The translations under genes were made by a program, and so were the position numbers. This document shows, in pieces, positions 22,561 to 30,511 of a stretch of 64,000 nucleotides of DNA. Source of the DNA: Alligator mississippiensis (Eukaryota; Chordata; Crocodylia; Alligatoridae); NCBI RefSeq assembly GCF_030867095.1, contig NC_081826.1, positions 43,626,001 through 43,690,000 of the forward strand, given 5' to 3'. Numbering within the stretch: position 1 is the first letter of the stretch; each line of letters starts with the position of its first letter. The notes beneath the pieces are model-generated. The model was not told where the DNA came from and searched no databases. It saw nothing but the letters and a program-made list of their open reading frames with translations.

Positions 22561-25500
22561 TGCCACATCCTGCAATGATTGCCAATGCTTCTTTATCAAT
22601 CTGTGTGTAATTCTTCTCTGTTGAAGTCATTGTTCTTGAGTAAAAAGCAACAGGTGTGTCCATGCCATCAGGCAATGTGTGACTGAGGACAGTGCCAACA
22701 CCAAACAGCAAGGCATCACAAGTAATGGACAGTGGCTTCTGCTCATCATAGTGAACAAGGACAGAGTCTGATGTCAGCAACTTCTTGATGCCCTGGAAGG
22801 CTTTGTTGTGCTGGCAAGTCCACTTCCACTGAGCTCCTTTATCCAGTAAGTGATGAAGGGGCTCTGCTATGCTGGCTTTGTTTTTCAAGAAGATATAGTA
22901 AAAATTGAGAAGTCCTAAGAATGCTTGAAGATTCTGTCTGCATTTTGGTATAGGGGCATCATGTATTGCTTTTACCTTGTCTTCAACTGGGTGAATGCCA
23001 CAAGCATCAATTTGATATTCTAAAGTTGATACTGGAAACTCCCAGTTGACAGTTCTCTCCTTTTACTCTGATACCTGCTTTATCGAATCTCTATAAAACT
23101 TCTCTGAGTCTCTCAGTGAGTTTCTCTCTAGACGGCCCCATGATCAACACATCAACAAAGTACAATCCCAGGAATTCCTGCTAGCATTTTCTCCATGAAC
23201 CACTGGAAAATTCCTGATGCCCCAGAAATTCCAAACTGGAGGCGCTTGACACAGAACGCTTCCTGGTATGTAATTATTGTTTGGGCCTCCGCAGCCTTGT
23301 CATCTACTATCAATTGCTGATATGCCTGAGCGAGGTCAAGTTTGGCAAAAACCTTCCCTCCTGCAAGAACAGACAGTAACTGGTTAATGGCAGGCCCTGG
23401 GTGCGGGTCCTGCTTAAGTGCTTTATTAACAGTGCACTTGTAATCCCCACAGATGCGAACACTGCCATTAGGTTTTAAAACAGGAACAATTGGTGTAGCC
23501 CAGCTTGTATGTATGATTGGCTCAAGGACCCCTTGCATATAAGCTGATCTAATTCTGCATCAATTTTCGGCCACAGTGCAAAAGGTCCATTCCGAGCCTT
23601 CATACAGATAGGGGCTATCACAGGTGGACCTGAGTAAGTTCCTAATTCCTCGGAGAATACCTGGGGAAACTCTCTTGCAAACCTTTCCAGACTTTCTGTG
23701 CAGAGACTGTGTATGCCTTGAATACTGATTCCCAATGGTGAAAACCAATTTCTCCCCAGAAGACTTCTTCAGGAACCCTTAGTGGCAATGAGGGGTAGAT
23801 GCTGTCTAACAGATCCATACTGGACATCTACACTGCAGCTACCCAAAGTTTCCACAGTCTGTCCATTGTAGTCACACAGGCGACACTCAGGTTTCACTAA
23901 CTTGGGGAGAGGGTGCCAAAACAACTGGAAGAATGTGTTTTCATCTATGAGGGATACTCCTGAACCCAAGTCAACTTCCATTTTGCACTTCTTTCCATTT
24001 ATTACTACTGTTGAAATCATCTCAGAACCTTGAGGTTCAACAACACCAACATTTTCAATCAAATATAGTTTTTGTACCTCACGTTCTGGGGAGGACTGTA
24101 CTCTGGGAGTGGTTTGGGAGTGAATACATTTGCCACAGTCTTTTTGTCTCCTGGAACTGGCCTTCGAGTGGCAAACCCTCTCTATGTGGCCCCCCTTCTC
24201 GCAGGCATGACACTCCACATTCCTAACCCTGCACTCCCTTTGTCTATGTTGGCCATCACAACTCAAACATGTCTCTAGATTAATTGGCTTACGTGGTGCT
24301 GTTGGTGAGAGTATAATCTGCTGAATTTGCTGGTGATGATCTGATCCTTGATCTTTTTGGTGTAAGTGGACTTTGCTGGAGAATGCCTAGCAAATTTCTC
24401 TCACAGTATGGGATGCTGCTTCAGCTGCCAAAGCTTTTTCTTATGTGGTAGCCAAGGTCAAATCTCATTCAGAGAGCAGGCACCATTGGATTGCTCCATC
24501 TTGAACCCCACAGATGAGACAGTCGTGAAACAGGCCATCCAGGAGATCACCAAACTCACAAAATTTGTCAAGGTGACAGAGCTCAGCCAGGTAATCTGCT
24601 CTGCCTTCGTTGGCCTCTTCGTCCTGTTTAAAAAAAAGAAATCTCTGCAGTGTAACAGATGGCCTTCTAAATGTGCCTTTAGAAGGGCAATTAGTTCAGC
24701 ATAAGACTTAGTGTTTGGTAAGGCAGGTGCTGTGAGGGAACAAACAGTGGCAAATGTTTTGGCACCACAGATCATCAGGAGGATCGCACACTTCTGTGCT
24801 GGGTTTTCCGCTTTGTTGGCTTCCAGGTAATAGGATAGCCTTTCCGCATTAGAGTCCCAAGAAGCTGGCTGGCTCGCATCAAATTCTTCTGTGACCCAAT
24901 GTAGCCATTTAACTAACATCAGAGGTATTAGAAAGAAAAAGAAGAAGAAAAAATACTTCCCTCTGATCACAAAACACAGCCTGGTCTCCGAACAGGGTCC
25001 CACAATCTCGGGGTGTCTTTTCAGCAAAGCATCCCATACTCATTACCTGATGATCTGTTGTGAGTTTAGCAACAACACCCGGGACACTCCTGGGTTGAAC
25101 TAACAGTTATTTATTATTATAACTCTCTGGAATCATATCCAGGGTGGATCTTAACAGTTGCATCAGTCTATGTATGAATATCTTATACCTGTTGTGCCTC
25201 TGACTTGACCCAGTCCAGTCCTGTGGAGAGAGGCACCAAGAATGTCTCTGGCTCCTCATGGCAGATAACAGGGAGTCTCCAGTACTGCAAAACTGCCATA
25301 AGCAAACTGAACCCTGCAGTGCTGAACATGAGGGCTTTGGCCTTCAAGGGACAGTGCAAGGAAAACACAATAAGACACAACACTTTCTACTGCAACTGGG
25401 TGTTTTTCAGCATGTATGTCTCTATCATGCCTTTGTTCTAGATCTACAAGCAGGCAAGAATAGTGGAGCACAGAACTGCAGCAGCTCTCCCTCCACCAAC

Positions 25501-25611
25501 AGGGCCATTTATCCCAATGTCCACCTCAGTCTCATGTGTCCCCCTGGAGAGCTGGGCTATGGGGAGGCAAGTGAGTAGAGCAGCCAGCAAAGGAAAGGAG
25601 AGAGTTAGTGC

Positions 25612-25836
25612 TCAATGCTCAGCAGCCATCAAAAAGGCAAACAAAATGTTAGGAATTATTAAGAAGGGAATTGTAAACAAAACAATTCCCACTACCTTGG
25701 GGGTCTTTAAGAGGAGGCTAGACATGCACCTGGCTGTGGTCGTCTGATCCCAGTGCTCTTTCCCGCCTAGGGCTGGGGGTTGGACTGAATGATCTGCTTA
25801 GGTCCCTTCTGACCCAAACATCTATGAATCTATGAA
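25612..25836 (+). mobile_element. CR1 LINE 3' fragment with internal deletion
   Basis: AAIKKANKMLGIIKKGI is joined directly to TTLGVFKRRLDMHLA, skipping the usual CR1 sequence between them. The conserved 3' region follows, and the copy ends ATCTATGAATCTATGAAA. Confidence 0.85.
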
Positions 25837-25864
25837 AACAGTATCATTATGCCCCCATAGTCAG

Positions 25865-26121
25865 TCAACCAGGATTTAACTGACTACACTGTTATTGAGC
25901 ACTTCTCAACCATTTCCGAATTGGACAGGGTCACTGTGCCTCAAACCTATACCAATGGGGCTTTCACAATGATAACAAATGCCCTTGTGGACAAATTCAA
26001 ACAATGGCCCAAATTGATTCATGTCTATTTACAATGCTATCTTCAGGCTCTTCACATTGGTGATGATGACATAACCTTAAGATGGCTGAAACAATATGCC
26101 AAAACTTCATATGCTAAATAA
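25865..26121 (+). mobile_element. LINE C-terminal relic with CCHC-type zinc motif
   Basis: In shifting frames the segment reads NHFRIGQGHCASNLYQWGF, then KCPCGQIQTMAQ, and ends DDDITLRWLKQYAKTSYAK. This is the characteristic C-terminus of a non-LTR reverse transcriptase family (pattern CxCG...QTM.HI...C, then W followed by AK). It is not CR1. It is probably the same family as the RT relic at 36,270-36,760. I am confident that it is LINE-derived but cannot assign the clade. Confidence 0.65.
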
Positions 26122-26135
26122 ATAAATGCCTCTAT

Positions 26136-26640
26136 ATAAATCCATAGTTCATCCACACCTTGAATACTGTGATAAGCATTTACAACATTCTCATTGGGGA
26201 TGAGTAAGTAAATGGGGGTTAATTGTTTACTGGCTCTCACAACACAAGAGCTAGGAGTCATAAAATGAAACTAGTAGGTAGTAAGTTTAAAGCTAAACAA
26301 AAGAAGGTTCTTTTTCACATGGAATGTCATTAAAGTGGGGCTCTCATTGCCGTAAGATGTTGTGGAAACTGACCATTAAAAAAAAAGTTTGGACAAATTC
26401 TTGGAGGAAAAGTGCATCAGCAGCTATTGAAGATGAGAGTTAGGGACACATCCTCTGAATCAGAACGTCCTAGACATTAAATGCTGTAGGTTGCAAGTAG
26501 GAGAGGAACAGGGGAAAAAATCCAGGTCATACCCAGTTCACTTTTCCTTTCAGCCTCCACTCTCTGCCTCTGTGTGACATAGGATACCAGGGAAGATGGA
26601 CCTATAGTCTAATCCAGTAAATGGCAGTTCTTGTGCAAGG
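26136..26640 (+). mobile_element. Old CR1/L3-type LINE 3' end
   Basis: KSIVHPHLEYCDKHLQH-like coding remnant is followed by KANKRRFFFTWN and SLDKFLEEK. The terminal non-coding region (GGGAAGATGGACCTATAGTC, then CCAGTAAATGGC) matches the L3/CR1 3' end seen in reptiles and mammals. It is more diverged than the other CR1 copies and carries several frame breaks. Confidence 0.75.
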
Positions 26641-26644
26641 TGGG

Positions 26645-26955
26645 GAAGGGCCATCTGTAGCCTCCAGGGATTGGGGAAAGGTTTTACCCATTCTAGCAGC
26701 CATCCCATCTGAGCCAATCTGCCAAGGCTTCCTCTTCTGCCAAATGCAGGAAGATACTATTATATCTCAAACCACAGCTTGTGCCATTTTCCCATTCTTA
26801 TTCTTACAAGTGGGAGGAAGGAAGAGAGGGGGACCTGCACCAGATGATGTTTCAGGAGTGGAGACCACATATTTGCCTGGAGGTGATGAGAGGAGTTATG
26901 GGTAGGTAAGAGGTAAATCACGGTTGGAGGTAAACCTGGGTTTCTGAGAGTTAAC
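26645..26955. other. Intergenic, nothing recognised
   Basis: No coding or repeat signal beyond a short G-rich stretch near 26,810-26,835. Confidence 0.5.
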
Positions 26956-27079
26956 CAGGGGCTTCCTGCAGGGGTGTAGGTTGTAGCCGTGTTGGTCTAA
27001 GGACGTAGGCAGACAAGGTTCCTTGGGTGAATTTAATATCTTTTATTGGACCAACCCAAATAGTTGGAGAATAGTTATT

Positions 27080-27113
27080 AAGCAAGCTTTCGGGTTCAAA
27101 AACCCTTCGTCAG
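27080..27113 (-). ncRNA. Hammerhead-ribozyme-like core in the Penelope terminus
   Basis: On the minus strand CTGACGA (27,107-27,113) is followed by GGGTTTTTGAACCC, a 5-bp stem II with a 4-base loop, then GAAA (27,088-27,091) and a short GC-rich stem III candidate GCTTGC. CUGANGA, stem II and GAAA in that order are the conserved hammerhead core. Penelope-like elements are known to carry minimal hammerheads in their terminal repeats. I could not identify a convincing stem I, so activity is not claimed. Confidence 0.6.
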
Positions 27114-27193
27114 GCTAAGGAAGTTTCAGCAGTCGGTGTGTGCTCTTCCTGGATGGAGTGAAAAGTAAAGAAGCCAGCGGCTGGGCTGGGGAG

Positions 27194-27775
27194 TCAGTTG
27201 CCAGGCAGATTATAATGTGTCAAAAATCCAGTGTCTATATTTAGTCCCTGATCTCTAGTATCCAGGAGGTTGATGAAATGGAGCTCGTAGGCTCGTCTCT
27301 GGGAAGTGTTGTGTAAGCTTCCCTTGAGGATCAGGACTGAGAGATTGGAGAGAGAGTGGCCCTCCTGTGAGAAATGTGCCCCCACCGGTAATTGGGTATT
27401 TCTGTCTTTGATAGATTTCCGGTGTGCGTTCATTCTGGTGTGCAGTTGTTGTTTGATCTCTCCTATGTATTTTCCATCAGGGCATTTGGTGCATTGGATG
27501 AGGTATATTACATTTCTGGAGGTGCAGCTGTAAGATCCTGGGATGCTGATGACTCTGTTGTGGGGTGTAGTAATAGTGGGGGTGGTGGAGATGTGTTGGC
27601 AGGTTTTGCATTTCTTGTCCTGGCACGGTCTGGATCCTTTTGGTGTGTTCTGGGGTTGAGGAAGTTTGCTTCTGGTGATGAGGTTGGCGAGGTTCGGTGC
27701 TTGTTTGAAGGCTAGGATGGGTGGCTCTGGGAAGATCTTTTTAAGAATAGGGTCTCTGTCTAGTATGGGCTGCAA
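27194..27775 (-). CDS. Penelope-like GIY-YIG endonuclease block
   Basis: In-frame continuation of the RT block, 193 codons to its stop. A Cys-rich linker CQDKKCKTC (CxxC zinc-like, seen in the Neptune branch of Penelope-like elements) is followed by the nuclease core: NVIYLIQCTKC for GIY, GKYIGE for YIG, and RMNAHRKSI with the conserved Arg. The tail is LLDTRDQGLNIDTGFLTHYN. The nuclease nicks the target for retrotransposition. Assignment to Neptune is inference from the linker. Overlapping + strand ORFs are antisense shadows. Confidence 0.9.
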   Translation of the reverse strand: MQPILDRDPILKKIFPEPPILAFKQAPNLANLITRSKLPQPQNTPKGSRPCQDKKCKTCQHISTTPTITTPHNRVISIPGSYSCTSRNVIYLIQCTKCPDGKYIGEIKQQLHTRMNAHRKSIKDRNTQLPVGAHFSQEGHSLSNLSVLILKGSLHNTSQRRAYELHFINLLDTRDQGLNIDTGFLTHYNLPGN

Positions 27776-27790
27776 TTGTTTGAGGATTTT

Positions 27791-29110
27791 TCATATGGGT
27801 TCGAGGGAGGGGTGACATGTCATAACCAGCGGTGTGAGATTTGTGGTGGGATTTCTTCTGTACTGCAGCAGTTCTTCACGTGGTATCTGGGTGGCTCTTT
27901 CAAATGTGCGATCTGCCTCTCTGGAGGAGTGTCCTTGTTGGGTGAAAGCCTTTTTAAGATTGGTGAGGTGGCAATCCCAGGTGTTCTCTTCAGTACAGAT
28001 GCAGTGGTATCTGAGGGCTTGGCTGTATATCACAGCTTTTTTGGTTTGTTTAGGGTGATTGCTCGTTCTGTGCAGATATGTATGTTGGTCTGTGGGTTTC
28101 TTGTATAATGTGGTCTGTATTTTATCATTCTGGATACTGATCATCATGTCTAAAAAGGAGATGTTGGTGCTGGAGTATTCTAAAGAAAGTCGGATGGAGG
28201 GATGGTGATTGTTGAATTTCTGATGGAACTCAATCAGAGATTGCAGGTTTTCAGTCCAAATGATGAAGATGTCATCGATATATCTTAAGTATAGCAAGGG
28301 TTTGAAGGTGCAGTTCTTGAGGAAGTCTTCTTCCAGGTGGCTCATAAAAAGGTTAGCATACTGTGGCGCCATTTTAGTGCCCATAGCTGTTCCCATCATC
28401 TGGAGGAAGTTTTGATTATTAAAAGTGAAATTGTTGCATGTGAGGATGAAGTATATAAGGTCAGTAATATCTTTGGGTCTGTAATCTGTGTTGTAATCTT
28501 GTTCCTGTAGATATGTAAGGCAGGCATGGATGCCATCCTGGTGTGGGATGTTGGTATATAGGCTGGTAACGTCCATGGTGGCTAAGAGTGTGTTGCTGGG
28601 AAGGTGGTTTATGTTTTTAAGTTTCTGTAGAAAGTCTGTAGTGTCTTGTACAAAACTTGCTCGGTGGGTGACGAGCGGTTTTAGGATTGATTCAACGAAA
28701 CCTGATATTTCCTCAGTCAGGGTCCCATGATTGGGTATGATAGGTCTGCCAGGGTTCCCTTGTTTGTGGATTTTAGGGAGCATGTAAAAAGTCCCCGGGT
28801 TAGGTAGTCGGGGGATCAAGGTCTGTAGTTTTTCTTGTAGTCTTGATGGAAATGATTTGATGGTATTGTTGAGTTTTTTGGTGAAAAGGGGAGTAGGATC
28901 TTCTTGTAGTTCTTTGTAGTAGGTGGTGTCAGAGAGCTGTCTGTTGGCTTCTTTTATGTAATCCTTATGGTTTAGGATGACTATGGCTCCTCCTTTATCT
29001 GCTGGTTTTATTACTATTTGGTGGTTAGATCTTAGAGATTCTATGGCCTTTTTCTCTGGTAGAGAGAGGTTGTTGTGGTGGCATGTGTTGCTGATTATTT
29101 CATTGTTCAT
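27791..29110 (-). CDS. Penelope-like reverse transcriptase (RT block)
   Basis: An open block of 439 codons. Visible RT landmarks are KPADKGGAIVI (residues 35-45), LPKIHK (111-116), ATMDVTSLYTNIPH with the motif A aspartate at 180, GTAMGTKMAPQYANLFM (motif B), and YIDD (277-280) as the catalytic motif C. KIHK, SLYTNIP and MAPQYANLF are typical of Penelope-like elements and related to telomerase RT rather than to LINE or LTR RTs. The GIY-YIG block downstream shares this frame, so the ancestral product was a single RT-endonuclease protein. The element is old but only lightly broken. An upstream N-terminal segment (29,153-29,624) is also recognisable, with LSKGLNFCP. Confidence 0.93.
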   Translation of the reverse strand: MNNEIISNTCHHNNLSLPEKKAIESLRSNHQIVIKPADKGGAIVILNHKDYIKEANRQLSDTTYYKELQEDPTPLFTKKLNNTIKSFPSRLQEKLQTLIPRLPNPGTFYMLPKIHKQGNPGRPIIPNHGTLTEEISGFVESILKPLVTHRASFVQDTTDFLQKLKNINHLPSNTLLATMDVTSLYTNIPHQDGIHACLTYLQEQDYNTDYRPKDITDLIYFILTCNNFTFNNQNFLQMMGTAMGTKMAPQYANLFMSHLEEDFLKNCTFKPLLYLRYIDDIFIIWTENLQSLIEFHQKFNNHHPSIRLSLEYSSTNISFLDMMISIQNDKIQTTLYKKPTDQHTYLHRTSNHPKQTKKAVIYSQALRYHCICTEENTWDCHLTNLKKAFTQQGHSSREADRTFERATQIPREELLQYRRNPTTNLTPLVMTCHPSLEPI

Positions 29111-30073
29111 TCTTTCCCTGAAGCAGTCAATGTAGCGGTCAAGGTTAGGGTTTCATCCACTGTGAGGTGTCCTATCTGATGTTTTTTTGGGCTTTTTGGC
29201 GTTGATCTTTTCCTGAATGTTGTCAGAGGATGAGTTGTTGTTGGGAGTGGGTTCAGTTTGGTCGTGGAAATATTCTTTGAGGCGCAGGTGTTGGAAGAAT
29301 TCTTCTAGTTCTCCACATTGAAGTATTTTATTAGGGTATTTTTCTGGACAGAAATTTAGGCCTTTAGAAAGGACAGATTTTTCAGTTTTGGTAAGCGTGT
29401 GTGGAGAGATTGATAATATTTGTGGGTTGGTTGCTGCTTTCAGTTTCATCAAATCTGAGGTTGGAAGGTCGTAAGGTGTTGGTGTTGTTCCTCTGATGGT
29501 TGTTTTGTGGCTGGGGAGCTTGTTCTTGGAGTAATTTGTTCCATTTCTTCTTTTTATGTAGGATGAATGCTGTAGAAAGTTTTTTGTAGTCTCTTTGTAT
29601 CCATTGTATATTGTCAGGGAACATGCATGGATTTCTGTCTTTTAAGTTGTTGTAGTATATGGTGATTTCCTTCCTGAGTTGGTCTCTTTTGGAGTAGAGT
29701 AGGTGAAGTAGATGATTTCTAATTTTCTCTGAAGTTCTTCTGCATATATACTTCAGAGAAAATTAGAAATCATCTACTTCACCTACTCTACGCCAAAAGA
29801 GACCAACTCAGGAAGGAAACCTCGCCAACCTCATCACCAGAAGCAAACTTTCTCAAGCCCAGAACACACCAAAAGGATCCAGACCGTGCCAGGACAAGAA
29901 ATGCAAAACCTGCCCCCACATCTCCACCACCTCCACTATTACTACACCCCACAACAGAGCCATCAGCATCCCAGGATCTTACAGCTGCACCTCCAGAAAC
30001 GTAACATACCTCATCCAATGCACCAAATGCCCTGATGGAAAATATGTAGACCAAACAACATCTGCGCACCAGG

Positions 30074-30313
30074 ATGAATGCACACCGGAAATCTATCAAA
30101 GACAGAAATACCCAGTTACCGGTGGGGGCACATTTCTCACAGGAGGGCCACTCTCTCTCCAATCTCTCAGTCCTGATCCTCAAGGGAAACTTACACAACA
30201 CATCCCAGAGACGAGCCTATGAGCTCCATTTCATCAACCTGCTGGATACTAGAGATCAGGGACTAAACATAGACATTGGATTTTTGACACATTACAATCT
30301 GCCTGGCAACTGA
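30074..30313 (+). CDS. GIY-YIG endonuclease C-terminal part, deleted Penelope half
   Basis: Eighty codons, from MNAHRKSIKDRNTQLPVG to FLTHYNLPGN, nearly identical to the other half's endonuclease tail. The copy lacks the RT: about 2 kb is missing between 29,819 and 29,821, where the N-terminal leader is fused straight to the endonuclease linker. Its frame is disrupted upstream around the YIG part. Confidence 0.85.
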   Translation: MNAHRKSIKDRNTQLPVGAHFSQEGHSLSNLSVLILKGNLHNTSQRRAYELHFINLLDTRDQGLNIDIGFLTHYNLPGN

Positions 30314-30393
30314 CTCCCCAGCCCAGCCCCTGGCTTCTTTACTTTTCACTCCAATCAGGAAGAGCACACACCAACTGCTGAAACCTCCTTAGC

Positions 30394-30425
30394 CTGACGA
30401 AGGGTTTTTGAACCTGAAAGCTTGC
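30394..30425 (+). ncRNA. Second hammerhead-like core, plus-strand Penelope half
   Basis: CTGACGA (30,394-30,400), AGGGTTTTTGAACCT and GAAA (30,416-30,419) repeat the core seen in the other half. Here the closing stem II pair has become G-T, which should weaken it. Confidence 0.5.
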
Positions 30426-30511
30426 TTGAGAACTATTCTCCAACCATTTGGGTTGGTCTAATAAAAGATATCAAATTCACCCAAGGAACCTTGTCTGTCA
30501 GGGGCTTCCTG

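Larger units (their letters stand above)
17943..25350 (-). mobile_element. Ty3/Gypsy LTR retrotransposon fossil with nested insertions
   Basis: This is an old minus-strand Gypsy-type element, broken many times. Related LTR sequences lie at both sides: left from 17,943 to about 18,300 and right from 25,056 to about 25,345. Both begin TGTTG and share GAACTAACAGTTATTTATTA and CTCTGGAATCATATCCAGG, with visible divergence of roughly a tenth or more by eye, so the insertion is old. Parts in element order are gag-like sequence (about 24,360-25,030), zinc knuckle and protease (23,770-24,270), reverse transcriptase (23,150-23,740), RNase H (22,545-22,890), and integrase with HHCC zinc-binding and core regions (20,159-20,400 and 18,300-19,104). 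It is interrupted by a solo LTR, a CR1 copy and an unidentified GC-rich block. Confidence 0.9.
26969..30498. mobile_element. Penelope-like retroelement composite, head-to-head, with 13-bp TSD
   Basis: The composite comprises a minus-strand Penelope-like element (26,969-29,734) and a plus-strand internally deleted copy (29,751-30,498). They are joined by a near-perfect inverted repeat: arms 29,667-29,734 and 29,751-29,819, spacer 16 bases. CAGGGGCTTCCTG lies directly outside both ends (26,956-26,968 and 30,499-30,511), a perfect 13-bp target-site duplication. The composite therefore most simply inserted once, as a unit. Penelope-like elements are known for inverted and partially duplicated insertions. 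The outer ends share about 230 bp of inverted sequence, but the left one extends about 35 bp further. The two halves differ by scattered substitutions. Confidence 0.9.

Noticed and set aside
27776-28108. Plus-strand ORFs across the Penelope RT and endonuclease (for example 27,392-27,715 and 27,776-28,108)
   Set aside because: They are antisense to a well-supported minus-strand RT/GIY-YIG frame and have no recognisable content.
29667-29819. Palindrome at the Penelope junction as an assembly or sequencing fold-back artefact
   Set aside because: The two halves differ by substitutions and a 2-kb deletion, and the composite has a clean 13-bp target duplication. A fold-back artefact would give identical arms and no duplication.
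26956-30511. DIRS or LTR retrotransposon identity for the 27-30.5 kb element
   Set aside because: There is no tyrosine recombinase, integrase, gag or RNase H. A GIY-YIG nuclease and Penelope-type RT words are present instead.
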